NCBI GenBank assembly: GCA_018644665.1
Contig: JABGQA010000081.1
Coordinates: 174,160-238,159, forward strand
Direction: 5' to 3'
From: Candidatus Poribacteria bacterium
GTDB lineage: Bacteria > Poribacteria > WGA-4E > GCA-2687025
Length of the DNA stretch: 64,000 bases
Below, one piece after another: positions 7,859 through 16,131 of the stretch (position 1 is the first letter of the stretch; every line of letters begins with the position of its first letter). Made by a program: the position numbers and the translations under genes. Below the pieces are notes generated by a model that saw nothing but the letters and a program-made list of their open reading frames with translations, had not been told where the DNA came from and searched no databases.

Positions 7859-8812
7859 TTACTCTCGCTCGTTCACTTCCACGGTTACTGTGGACGTCGT
7901 GACGATGGGAATCGGGGGCATCTGGTCGGCGATCTCGTCGGCGACGCCCGGCACGGCAAACCGCATCGTCGCCGTCGAGTCGCTCGTGATATCAGCGCGG
8001 AGCAGCATGCCCGTCGCCACCTCGAGTTGGTACGTGCCGGTCTGCGACCCGCTGAGCGCGTCGTAGGACACGAACGGCATCCCTCCCGGCGCGCCGGCGT
8101 CTGGATCGACCTGCATGGACCCGGCGACCGTGATCGTGGCGATGCCATCCTCTACGGCCACCAGCGTCATGGTCGTACGCGTCAGTATCCCGATGACCGT
8201 CGCGTCTGCCGTCCACGACTCGCCGACGGCGATGTCGTGCGATGGCAGCGCCACGAACGCCTGAGACATCATGCTCTGCATGGCAGTATCGCCGAACATC
8301 TGCTGCAGCGACTCGCGTAGCATCGTCTTCATGGCTTCGGGCAGATCGACCGACGCGAGGATGCTGTCTGTCATGTCGTCGAGACCGGACAACTCAGTCA
8401 CCCGCCCGTTCGGCGCTATCGTCATCGTGAAGGACTGGCCGACGAGCGCGGCAGACACCGCTTCCATGGGGTCCGACATGGAGCCGTCGCCGCCCAAGTC
8501 CACGTCAAGGTCTCCTGCCGTGCCCTTCACCTCTATCGATGTGGACTTGTAGGTGGTCGAGGCGACCAAGCTCTCGCCATCCTCGGCCCGCTCGAACCGC
8601 GCCTCTTGTACCGTGCGCATGGTCTGCGTGGAGTTGACCTCCTGCCCCATGACGGTCTGTTGAGCCGTCGTGTCAACGGTTGTCGTGAAGTCGTACGTGG
8701 CGCCGAGCTCGGGGTTCAATCGCAGCCGGAGGGTCGGGCCTCCGCATCCAGACGCTGCAAGTAAGACGGCGAGGAGAACTCCTGCGGCAACCGTCGCCCG
8801 TGCTCTGTGCAT
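7859..8812 (-). CDS. DUF6263-like lipoprotein, copy 1
   Basis: This is a 317-residue lipoprotein. The ATG at 8812 leads straight into a signal peptide with lipobox AASGC (residues 19-23); the longer frame to 8884 would run through the promoter. The body is beta-rich, with openings such as LRLNPELGATYDFTTTVDT and long Ser/Thr-rich strands, and looks like the DUF6263 family of unknown function (recalled, not searched). It has the same length as, and is collinear with, the protein at 9005-9958, so the two come from a tandem duplication. The gene converges on the lyase gene with only 8 bp between stops. Confidence 0.72.
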   Translation of the reverse strand: MHRARATVAAGVLLAVLLAASGCGGPTLRLRLNPELGATYDFTTTVDTTAQQTVMGQEVNSTQTMRTVQEARFERAEDGESLVASTTYKSTSIEVKGTAGDLDVDLGGDGSMSDPMEAVSAALVGQSFTMTIAPNGRVTELSGLDDMTDSILASVDLPEAMKTMLRESLQQMFGDTAMQSMMSQAFVALPSHDIAVGESWTADATVIGILTRTTMTLVAVEDGIATITVAGSMQVDPDAGAPGGMPFVSYDALSGSQTGTYQLEVATGMLLRADITSDSTATMRFAVPGVADEIADQMPPIPIVTTSTVTVEVNERE

Positions 8813-8867
8813 GCGCGTTCCTATCAGGCAGTGACTCGGCCGGTGGGGGCGACGAGTGGCGTTGTGG

Positions 8868-8896
8868 ACGATACCACGGGCCACTCAGTTTGTCCT
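8868..8896 (-). promoter_or_regulatory. Sigma-70-type promoter of DUF6263-like copy 1
   Basis: On the minus strand AGGACA is followed after 17 bases by TATCGT. The same -35, spacer length and -10 occur upstream of copy 2, and the flanking bases TTGAA and GTGG are also kept, whereas the rest of the leader has diverged. Confidence 0.55.
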
Positions 8897-9004
8897 TCAA
8901 CTCTCAGTGGCCGCAGTGCGCCTGCGATGGCGGGCGTTGCGTGACGCCCACCGGCGGCAGGCCCGGCGATGTCGCGGGCGTCCATTCCCCCCACCATGTG
9001 GCGA

Positions 9005-9958
9005 TCACTGCCGCTTGGTTACGTCCACTGTTACCGTCGACGTGCTGGCCGTGAGGATCGGCCCGAATTCGGCGGCGACCTCGGGCGGAAGTCCCGGAGT
9101 CTCGAACCTAATTGTCCCGGTCATGTCGCTCGTCGCATCCGCGTGGAGCAGCATCCCGGTCCCGACGTCGAGTCGATGCGTGCCGGTTTGCGTGCCGGTC
9201 AGTTCGTCGTACGCGAGCGTCGGCAGGCCGTCGCCAGCCGTGTAGCCAGGGTCGGGACTGACTCGTCCCGTGGATGTGATCGTGGCGACGCCGTCGCGAA
9301 CGGCGGCAAGGGTGTACGTCGTGCTTGTCGCAACGCCCAAGGTCGAGTCCGCCGATGTCCACGCATCGCCCACGGCCACCTCCTGGGCGGGGTACGCGAT
9401 GAAAAGGGTCGACATCGTGTCCTGCATGCTGTCGTCGCTCAGCGTCGTCTGCATCGAATCCCGCAACGTGGCCTTCAGGTCGTCCGGCGCATCCATGGCG
9501 GCTACCACGGCATCGACGATGTCGTCGAGACCGGACACGCCAGTGATCCGTCCGTCCGTCGCCACAGTCGTCTTGAAGGACTTCCCTGCGAACGCGGCAT
9601 ACATCGTGTCCAGGAGCGCGGAAACATCGTCGCCGACGCCGGGGTCAACGCCGTCCCCTTCGAGCGCAGTACTCATCTCCGTCGAAGCCGAGACGAACGT
9701 CGTTACGGCGTCCAAGCCATCGCCGATGGCGGCGGGCTGGAATCGCATGTCATGCACCGTGCGCACAGTGAGCGTCGTCGCGGATTCCTGTCCGGCGACG
9801 GTCTGCTCGACAGTCGTGGCCACGGCGGTCATGACTTCGTACGTGGCCCCGGTTTCGGGGGCCAGCCGCAGGATGAAAGTGTCGTCGCCGCATCCTACCG
9901 CAGCAAGCAACGCGGCGACGACGACCGCCGCGCGCGCCGTGGTTCGTGGGATCTGCAT
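9005..9958 (-). CDS. DUF6263-like lipoprotein, copy 2
   Basis: This 317-residue lipoprotein is a paralogue of the preceding gene. The start at 9958 opens a signal peptide with lipobox LAAVGC. Shared blocks include LAPETGATYEVMTAV against LNPELGATYDFTTTV, the GxSGLDD segment, and the C-terminal TSTVTVDV. It has no enzyme signature. Function is unknown; exposure on the periplasmic or outer face of a membrane is expected. The two genes are each preceded by their own matching promoter, so they are expressed in parallel rather than as an operon. Confidence 0.72.
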   Translation of the reverse strand: MQIPRTTARAAVVVAALLAAVGCGDDTFILRLAPETGATYEVMTAVATTVEQTVAGQESATTLTVRTVHDMRFQPAAIGDGLDAVTTFVSASTEMSTALEGDGVDPGVGDDVSALLDTMYAAFAGKSFKTTVATDGRITGVSGLDDIVDAVVAAMDAPDDLKATLRDSMQTTLSDDSMQDTMSTLFIAYPAQEVAVGDAWTSADSTLGVATSTTYTLAAVRDGVATITSTGRVSPDPGYTAGDGLPTLAYDELTGTQTGTHRLDVGTGMLLHADATSDMTGTIRFETPGLPPEVAAEFGPILTASTSTVTVDVTKRQ

Positions 9959-10016
9959 CTGGCGTTCCCGATCAGGGGTTGTCTCGGCCGGAGGGCGGAG
10001 ACTGTCGACATGACGC

Positions 10017-10045
10017 ACGATACCACACGCCATACAGTTTGTCCT
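10017..10045 (-). promoter_or_regulatory. Sigma-70-type promoter of DUF6263-like copy 2
   Basis: AGGACA, a 17-base spacer and TATCGT are read on the minus strand, the same arrangement as at 8868-8896. It lies about 60 bases upstream of the ATG at 9958. Confidence 0.55.
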
Positions 10046-10200
10046 TCAAATAGAGTTGGGCGCATGGGCAGGCGGATTCCGTGCGACTGTCAGTGGCGCA
10101 CGCTTGGTTGCGGAACCTCGCCTCGCAGGCTACTTTCGGCTCAATAAGGGGGTCCACGTCGCGCGCGTATGCGCTGCGACCACCGTGAAGGGACACGACT

Positions 10201-10962
10201 ATGCGACGACAGCTACCCGTCCTTGCCTTGGTATGCGCTACTCTCGCCGGGCTCGCCACTGCCGCGTTCGCAGTGCAGTACACAGATCCATTCGACGGGC
10301 CCGATTACGCGGACTTCTGGACGTTCCGCACTCCCGGGGACAACGACCGATACGCGTTCGAAGACGGTTGGTTCGTCTTCGACATCGATGCTGGTCAGGA
10401 CACGTACATCCGCGGTGTCGACGGTGGGCCGTTCCTGCTGATGGACCCGCCGGACGACGACGCGTCTTTCACCATCGAAACGCGGGTGAACGCGGTCCTG
10501 GACCAGACCGTACAACCGAACGCCTCCCACACTGGGCTTATCTTCTTCAACGAAGTCGACTGGTCGTACTCCTGCTGGGGGCCGTACAACAACGCGGACA
10601 TACGCCTCGAGGACGTCATCGACGCGGACTACCGCTGGCGGGCGGAGACGCTGATCGGTGTCGACCCGCCCGGTGGGATCGTCGACGGCATCTACCTCAA
10701 GGTCGAAAAGACCGGCGACGAGCTGGAGTTCTTCTGGAAGCTCGCCGAGGGCGACAACTGGGAATCCGCGGGCGTCGACGACAAGCTCGGGCCGCAATAT
10801 CGCCTGGGGAACTACCAGATCGGGCTGTTCATCAAGAACTGGGGCGGGTCGATCCCTACACGCGCCGCGTTCGACTACTTCCACTCGCCGGAAATCCTCG
10901 GTCTGTCCGTCGATCCGAACGGCAAGGCCGCAACGCAGTGGGGCGCTCTCAAGTCCCGCTAG
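10201..10962 (+). CDS. Secreted concanavalin/DUF1349-like protein with WG-K C-terminus
   Basis: This 253-residue protein has a clear signal peptide (MRRQLP... cleaved near AAFA-VQ, residue 24) and an AAGGGA ribosome site. The mature part looks like a beta-sandwich of the concanavalin-like/DUF1349 kind: DPFDGPDYADFW, SFTIETRV, HTGLIFF, IYLKVEKTGDELEFFWK and YQIGLFIKNW. Such modules usually bind sugars or accompany glycosidases. It ends in VDPNGKAATQWGALKSR, and the next two genes end in closely similar motifs although their bodies differ. The gene begins a run of three same-strand secreted proteins, each with its own leader. Confidence 0.75.
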   Translation: MRRQLPVLALVCATLAGLATAAFAVQYTDPFDGPDYADFWTFRTPGDNDRYAFEDGWFVFDIDAGQDTYIRGVDGGPFLLMDPPDDDASFTIETRVNAVLDQTVQPNASHTGLIFFNEVDWSYSCWGPYNNADIRLEDVIDADYRWRAETLIGVDPPGGIVDGIYLKVEKTGDELEFFWKLAEGDNWESAGVDDKLGPQYRLGNYQIGLFIKNWGGSIPTRAAFDYFHSPEILGLSVDPNGKAATQWGALKSR

Positions 10963-11065
10963 CGCCGCGGACGGCCCGGTCACCGGCCGGGCCGTCGCCC
11001 ATCTCACCGCACGCTCGCCCATGGCCACCCGGCCTCGGGCGGGGCAGACGCCATCAAGTCGCGGT

Positions 11066-11093
11066 TTGCCCACATTTCCTGTCGTGATATGCT
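11066..11093 (+). promoter_or_regulatory. Sigma-70-type promoter for gene at 11165
   Basis: TTGCCC is followed after 16 bases by TATGCT. It lies about 70 bases upstream of the ATG at 11165 and is the best -35/-10 pair in this gap. Confidence 0.45.
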
Positions 11094-11164
11094 GGCCAGG
11101 GCGGGCGCTCACGTAGCGACCGGTCTGAGCGACGATGCGTACCTCCTGGAGGCAAGGGATTCGG

Positions 11165-11869
11165 ATGAGGAACAAGAGACTGACGATCTGTACGGGTCTG
11201 CTGGCGCTGGTGGCGGTCTACGCGGCCGTCGGGCAGGAGTTGGTGAGCATCGACGTTGGGGACGCCGCGGGCACGCCGGGGTCTACGGCCATCGACGGCG
11301 ACATGTACGCGATCGAAGGCGCCGGCTCGGACATCTGGAACGCCGCCGACGGTTTCCGGTTCGTCTACACCGAGGTGAGTGGCGACTTCGAGGCCGTGGT
11401 CCACCAGATTTCCACCGACATGCCTAAGGAATGGTCCAAGGGTGGCTTGCATGCGCGACAGAGCATAGAAGCCGGCGCGCAGAACGCACAGGCGGTCGTC
11501 ACGGGCGGCGGCGCGAGCGGCGCCCAACTCACATGGCGTCCGGCCGACGGCGCCGCAACCGACGAGTTCATGGACTCGGCGCCGGGCGCCTGGAAAGACG
11601 GCGAGTGCTGGGTCAAGCTCACGCGTTCCGGAGACGAGTTCCACGGCTACATCTCCGAGGACGGCGCCGACTGGCAGGACCTGCTCGCCGTTGAGGTGGT
11701 CATGAGCGACCCGATGGTCGTCGGGATCGCCGTGTGCGGCGTTGGCGTGATGGCGGCGGGGACGTACGACGGATTCACGGTCACGTCGGGCGATCGCACC
11801 CTCTTCCCGCTCGACGTGGACGGCCGCGGCAAGGCTGCTGTCATGTGGGGTGAGATGAAGTCGCGCTAG
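11165..11869 (+). CDS. Secreted DUF1349-like beta-sandwich protein, copy 1
   Basis: This is a 234-residue protein. The ATG at 11165 has a GGAGG/AAGGGA ribosome region and starts a signal peptide (cleaved near AAVGQ). Characteristic blocks are GSDIWNAADGFRFVYTEVSG, WSKGGLHARQS, CWVKLTRSGDEFHGYISEDG and VGIAVCG, which are typical of concanavalin-like DUF1349 domains found in or beside glycoside hydrolases. It ends in VDGRGKAAVMWGEMKSR. It is paralogous to the gene at 11958-12674, and the pair arose by tandem duplication. Carbohydrate binding is the likely role, but no catalytic residues are evident. Confidence 0.78.
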   Translation: MRNKRLTICTGLLALVAVYAAVGQELVSIDVGDAAGTPGSTAIDGDMYAIEGAGSDIWNAADGFRFVYTEVSGDFEAVVHQISTDMPKEWSKGGLHARQSIEAGAQNAQAVVTGGGASGAQLTWRPADGAATDEFMDSAPGAWKDGECWVKLTRSGDEFHGYISEDGADWQDLLAVEVVMSDPMVVGIAVCGVGVMAAGTYDGFTVTSGDRTLFPLDVDGRGKAAVMWGEMKSR

Positions 11870-11957
11870 GCGCGCGGCTTCGGAACGGCTACGAATATCG
11901 CGCTCGATGAACGGCGCACGCTCCCGGCGAGGCGCCTTAAACAGGGTCAGGGAATCC

Positions 11958-12674
11958 ATGAGCAGAGCGAGATTGGCGATCGGCGCGGGCGTGCTGGCGC
12001 TGATGGCGTGCTTCGCGGCTACCGCGCAGGAACTGGTGAGCATCGACATTGGGGACGCGGTGGACACGCCCGGATCTACTATGATCGACGCGGACATGTA
12101 CACCATCATGGGCAACGGCTCGGACATCTGGAACGCTGCCGACGGCTTCCGGTACGCGTACACCGAGGTGAGCGGCGATTTCGAGGCGGTCGTCCGCCAG
12201 TTGTCCACCGACCTTCCGAAAGAGTGGTCCAAGGGCGGCATCCACGCCCGGCAGAGCACGGCCGCGGGCGCGCAGAACGCACAGGCCATCGTTACCGGCG
12301 GCGGCGCGAGCGGCGCGCAACTCACCTGGCGAGCGGCCGCTGACGGCGCAACGGATGAATTCGCAGACACCGCGCCCGGCCCTTGGAAGGACATCGAGTG
12401 CTGGGTCAAGCTGACCCGCGTCGGCAATGAGTTCGCCGGCTACGTGTCTGAAGACGGCTCGGACTGGCAGGACCTGCTATCCGTCGAGGTCGTCATGGAC
12501 GCGTCGATCCTCGTGGGCATCGCGGTGTGTGGAGTTGGCGTCGATGCGACGGCCGCGTATGACGGGTTCACCGTCGTCGCGGACGGAGCCACGGTGTTCC
12601 CGCACCTCGTCGATGCCGCCGTCGACCCACGCGGGAAGACCGCGGTAACATGGGGCGAGATGAAGGCGCGCTAG
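11958..12674 (+). CDS. Secreted DUF1349-like beta-sandwich protein, copy 2
   Basis: This 238-residue protein is closely similar to copy 1 along its whole length, including QELVSIDIGDA, GSDIWNAADGFRYAYTEVSG, WSKGGIHARQS and the WVKLTR segment. The ATG at 11958 opens a signal peptide (cleaved near ATAQ); a GTCAGGGA ribosome site lies just upstream. It ends in VDPRGKTAVTWGEMKAR, the same C-terminal motif as its two upstream neighbours. The spacing of 88 bp from copy 1 leaves room for its own promoter, although co-transcription is possible. Function is probably as for copy 1. Confidence 0.78.
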   Translation: MSRARLAIGAGVLALMACFAATAQELVSIDIGDAVDTPGSTMIDADMYTIMGNGSDIWNAADGFRYAYTEVSGDFEAVVRQLSTDLPKEWSKGGIHARQSTAAGAQNAQAIVTGGGASGAQLTWRAAADGATDEFADTAPGPWKDIECWVKLTRVGNEFAGYVSEDGSDWQDLLSVEVVMDASILVGIAVCGVGVDATAAYDGFTVVADGATVFPHLVDAAVDPRGKTAVTWGEMKAR

Positions 12675-13213
12675 CGCGACGTTCCGGGCGTCCGCGCAGA
12701 TCTGGGAGGCGCGGACGCCAGGCGTAAGCGGCACGCTAACCGCCGGGCCCATGCTGGCGCAGGGCTCGGAGGAACTCCGCCTGCGCGCGCGGCTCTCATC
12801 ACCTCACGGGCCGATGTGAGCGCGGGCAGGAGCCGACCCGTGCGCGACTGCGGGCCACTGGCAACGCCGCCCTCCCGACGGCATTCAACAGACGTAGCCT
12901 TCCGCAAACGCCCAGACGTGGCCCTGTTCCCGGCGTCCAGCCGCCGCACGCATGCCCCGGGGTGCGCTGTCCTCCCATACAGATGCCAGCGGTACTCGAC
13001 ACCACCAACCGGACCACCGTTGGTTACCAACCAGCTGGGCCGCTGTCGGTTCTCCTCTGGGCGCCTATCGCCCAGCAGGGACGCCGCCCGACAGGCCAAA
13101 GGCGTCAGGGCATGCGACGACGGTAAGCCGCTGCCCGGGCAGACGCGTGGGGCAGCGCTCGCCCCGCATGACGTTGGTTGCGCGCGCTCGGGGAGGGCTG
13201 GGAGAATCGCGGC
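12675..13213. other. 539-bp gap without a recognisable gene
   Basis: Open frames here have no ribosome site and no protein-like composition. The only structure noted is a small inverted repeat, GTTGG-TTA-CCAAC, at 13019-13031. The cyclase gene's ribosome site (GGGAGAA) lies at the right end. I see nothing else. Confidence 0.4.
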
Positions 13214-14545
13214 ATGGAGCACCCGCGCTACATCGAGCAGTGGCGAGAACGCGTCGACACTTCCGGCCGCCGCTTTGCCGATTACCTGAGCGGCGAGGTG
13301 CTTCGTAGCGAGCGGCTCCGAAGCGGGATACTCGCGGCCGTCTTCGGCTTCGGGTGCGTGTACTCCGTCGCGCTGGTCATGCTCACCGACCTCGGCGACG
13401 TACCGCAGTACCGCGAGAACAACCACATCATCGTGCTGGCGACGGCCGGGGTTGCCCTCTACGAGCTGCTGATGCTGCGCCTCATCACGGGAGCGATCGC
13501 CGCGGGCCGCCTGGTCGGTCGCCCGGTGTGGTACGTGAACACGCTCATCGAAGTCTCTGTTCCCACGGTGATCATCGTGTTCCTTCGCGGCGCGTTCAGT
13601 CACCCGGTGTACGCGCTCGCGGGGCCCGCGCTACTGATGTATTTCGCGTTCATCATCCTGTCGACGTTCCGTCTCGAGTTCAAGATGGGCGTGTACACAG
13701 GCGCCGTGGCCGCGGCCCAATACGCCGCAGTGGTGTTCTACAGTTTCGCCGAGGACCCGCCCCTGGCCGGCGTCGAGCCGTTCTTCGCGCAACGGCCCTT
13801 CCATCTGGTCAAGGCGGTGATGCTGCTCTTTGGCGGGGTTATGGCGGGATTCGTCGCGCGTGAGATCCGGCGTCGCACGCTGGACTCGTACGTCATGCTT
13901 GAGGAGCGCACGCAGATCCTGAACGTGTTTGGGCAGCAGACGGCGCCGGCCATCGTCGACGAGTTGCTCAAGCACGGCGCGGACACATCCGGTCGTCGGC
14001 TGGACGTGTGCATCATGTTCCTCGACATCCGCGGCTACACCGCCTTTGCGGAGAAGCACTCGCCGGAGCAAGTCGTCGCCTACCTCAACCGACTCTTCGA
14101 CTACATGATCGAGATCGTCCACGAGCACCACGGCATCATCCCCCAACTACTCGGGGACGGTTTCATGGCCATCTTCGGGGCGCCCATTTCGCACGGGAAC
14201 GACACCCAGAACGCCACGAACGCCGCCCGCGCGATACTCGGCCGCACGGAGCGCGAGATGCGAGAGAGCGACCTGCCGGAGACGCATCTCGGCATCGGGC
14301 TCCACGCGGGTGAGGGCCTTGTCGGCACTGTCGGGTCCACAATCCACAAGGAGTACAAGGTCACGGGCGATGTCGTGAACCTTGCGTCCCGCATTGAGCA
14401 ACTCAACAAGGAGTTTGGGTCCAGCCTGCTCATTTCCGCCACGGTGCTCGACCAGATCGACGCGACGGAGTCGCCGGTCCTCGATAGCCACACCGTCGAG
14501 GTGCGGGGTCGCGCGGCGCCGGTCACCGTGCATCGACTCGTGTGA
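13214..14545 (+). CDS. Membrane class III adenylate/guanylate cyclase
   Basis: This is a 443-residue protein with six hydrophobic segments in residues about 35-225 (MASE-like membrane domain) and a C-terminal class III nucleotide cyclase catalytic domain from about 260. Metal-binding Asp residues are visible in FLDIRGYTAF and LLGDGFMAIFG, and the transition-state Asn and Arg in GDVVNLASR. The two positions that normally select the base are unusual: the Lys before the second Asp motif is Gln (PQLLGD), and the Asp/Thr before GD is Lys (EYKVTGD). Product identity is therefore uncertain. GGGAGAA precedes the ATG. The stop overlaps the GTG of the methyltransferase gene. Confidence 0.87.
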   Translation: MEHPRYIEQWRERVDTSGRRFADYLSGEVLRSERLRSGILAAVFGFGCVYSVALVMLTDLGDVPQYRENNHIIVLATAGVALYELLMLRLITGAIAAGRLVGRPVWYVNTLIEVSVPTVIIVFLRGAFSHPVYALAGPALLMYFAFIILSTFRLEFKMGVYTGAVAAAQYAAVVFYSFAEDPPLAGVEPFFAQRPFHLVKAVMLLFGGVMAGFVAREIRRRTLDSYVMLEERTQILNVFGQQTAPAIVDELLKHGADTSGRRLDVCIMFLDIRGYTAFAEKHSPEQVVAYLNRLFDYMIEIVHEHHGIIPQLLGDGFMAIFGAPISHGNDTQNATNAARAILGRTEREMRESDLPETHLGIGLHAGEGLVGTVGSTIHKEYKVTGDVVNLASRIEQLNKEFGSSLLISATVLDQIDATESPVLDSHTVEVRGRAAPVTVHRLV

Positions 14546-15391
14546 GTGACGGAGACCGCCCTCGATACGGGTACTACGCGCTCCCGACCTATGCCATCGT
14601 GTGCGTGGCGCCGGCGATCGCCGGCGTATGTGTGTGGTGGGCGGGCCGGCATACTGGTGTGCCGTGGTTGCGCGGCGCGGGCGTCGGCCTCTGCGCGTGG
14701 GCGGTGGTCCAGGCCGTCGGATGCTGGCTGGGCGTGTACGTATTGCCAGAGGGGCGGGTGGCGCGCGCGCGGCGTGTCGCGACCGCGCTCACGCGCGGGC
14801 CAATCGACTGTCTGGTGGATATCGGCGCGGGGCGAGGACTGCTGTCGATCGAGTTCGCGAAGGCTCTGCGCGCGCGCCGTGCCATCGCCGTAGACCTGTG
14901 GGCGCGCGACGCGCACCCGGCGCGTCGAGTATGACCGCACCGCTCCCGTGTTCGGCCATACGGCGGCGCATACGCGGCGCAACGCGCGGATCGAGGGAGT
15001 GTCCGACCGCGTCCGCCTCGTGACAACCGACGCCACGCGCCTTGGCCTCCGGGCGGGATCAGCGGACGTCCTCACGGCCGCCTATGTGCTGTTCCACCTG
15101 CACGACGGTGGACTCCGTCGTTCGGATGAGCGTCGGCTGCTCGCGCTACGCGAGTGGCTCCGTGTTCTGAATCCGGGCGGTCGCGTCGTCGTGTTCGATC
15201 TGACGCACACCGGATGGACGAACGTCCTCGCCTGGACGCCTGGGGTATACATCGCGTCCCGGTGGCTGAGCACACGCCTGACTCCGGCGTGCTGGCGCGC
15301 GCTTGTCGCCGCGGCGGGGTTCGAGGTGGAGAGTTGCGAGGAACGCCGCGGGAACGTCGTCCTCGTCGGGCGGAAGTCCACGGGGCCGTGA
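14542..15391 (+). pseudogene. Membrane-linked SAM methyltransferase interrupted by a frameshift
   Basis: The N-terminal part (14542-14934) has two hydrophobic segments and the SAM-binding motif LVDIGAGRGLLSIEFA, then runs into TGA. The rest of a class I methyltransferase continues in the next frame up to 15391: AHTRRNARIEGVSDRVRL, ADVLTAAYVLFHLH, and LRVLNPGGRVVVFDLT. The two halves match the family in order and without a gap, so one base has been inserted or two lost near 14890-14930. Joined, they give about 282 residues, a normal length. The GTG start overlaps the cyclase stop (GTGA). It may be a true pseudogene or a sequence error. The substrate is unknown. Confidence 0.7.
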
Positions 15392-15609
15392 TTCGCGAGT
15401 TGCCCCGCCAACGACAGCGGCACCACGCCGCCACCTGCCCAGACTGACGGCCCGGCTCAGCCGCCCGGCGCTCCTTGTCGTGCAGAAGGACACCCCCGTC
15501 TTCGGAACTCTCAAGGCTGCGCGCCACGCGCTCAGGCGGGTCGCGGCTACACGTGTACCCGATCTGGTAGCATGGTCTCCGCCGGCCTCAGAACCACCCT
15601 CAGCCTGCC

Positions 15610-15915
15610 TTGGGTGTCTACCTTCGTGCATTCGCGCTGTTCGGTTCTGTGCGTCAGGGCAGCAGCATCGCGCGGAACGTGTTCGTTGCCGAGGTCGCGC
15701 CGGACGACCATCGCCCCAGCGACATCGCCTTCCTGCACACCGTAAGCCTGTCGATGGCCTCTCTCTCGGCCCTCGCCGGGTGGGCGATTGGCCGCTCCAC
15801 GAGCGGGTTGGACGCGCTTTTCGCCGCCGGGTCCATCACGGGCTCTCTGACGCTCGCGGCAGGCTCCCGGCTCGCCGAGGTCCTTCGGTCGCGGCGTGCA
15901 CGACGCGCGGGCTAA
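15610..15915 (+). pseudogene. Remnant of an MFS-type transporter C-terminus
   Basis: About 100 codons in one frame give a segment like the last part of a major-facilitator transporter: GSVRQGSSIARNVFVAE resembles the loop with conserved Arg residues, and two hydrophobic helices follow (HTVSLSMASLSALAGWAIG and LFAAGSITGSLTLAAG). The frame is closed upstream by TAG at 15568-15570, and the preceding 15392-15609 holds no matching N-terminal part. I read it as a decayed or truncated gene. It could instead be a short membrane protein starting at TTG 15610, but no ribosome site supports that. Confidence 0.4.
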
Positions 15916-16019
15916 GCCCGCCAGCAGCGTGCGAGTGGTAGATACAAAACCTTACACCCTCTGTGCGGAAAAACGGACACTCGCCCGGCGTGTCCCCCAT
16001 CGACGATCTTCACCGCCGT

Positions 16020-16035
16020 TGGCACGTCCGTTGCG
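16020..16035 (+). promoter_or_regulatory. Near-consensus sigma-54 promoter of pentapeptide gene
   Basis: The bases are TGGCACG-TCCG-TTGCG, matching the -24 element fully and TTGC of the -12 element, with correct spacing. It lies 97 bases upstream of the ATG at 16132, so the leader would be about 85 bases. It is the best sigma-54 match seen in the window. Confidence 0.65.
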
Positions 16036-16131
16036 CCTATCCCCGCCAGACGCGTGTGGTGCACCGATGGGGTGCACCCAGCCGAGCGGGGCTGCCGTGG
16101 TGGCGCCGCAAATGGATTAGGGAAGGCCCAT

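Noticed and set aside
8969..10147. 392-codon plus-strand frame opposite the second DUF6263-like lipoprotein
   Set aside because: It is Arg/His-rich, lacks motifs, and lies opposite a lipoprotein with signal peptide, promoter and paralogue.
11054..12427. 457-codon minus-strand frame opposite the two DUF1349-like genes
   Set aside because: It spans two complete, paralogous plus-strand genes and an intergenic gap, and has no protein-like features.
12671..13603. 310-codon minus-strand frame across the 12.7-13.2 kb gap
   Set aside because: The composition is Arg/Ala/Gly-rich, half of it is opposite the cyclase gene, and there is no ribosome site.
14932..14934. TGA inside the methyltransferase as a possible selenocysteine codon
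   Set aside because: The downstream family-like sequence is in another frame, so this is a frameshift rather than a recoded stop.
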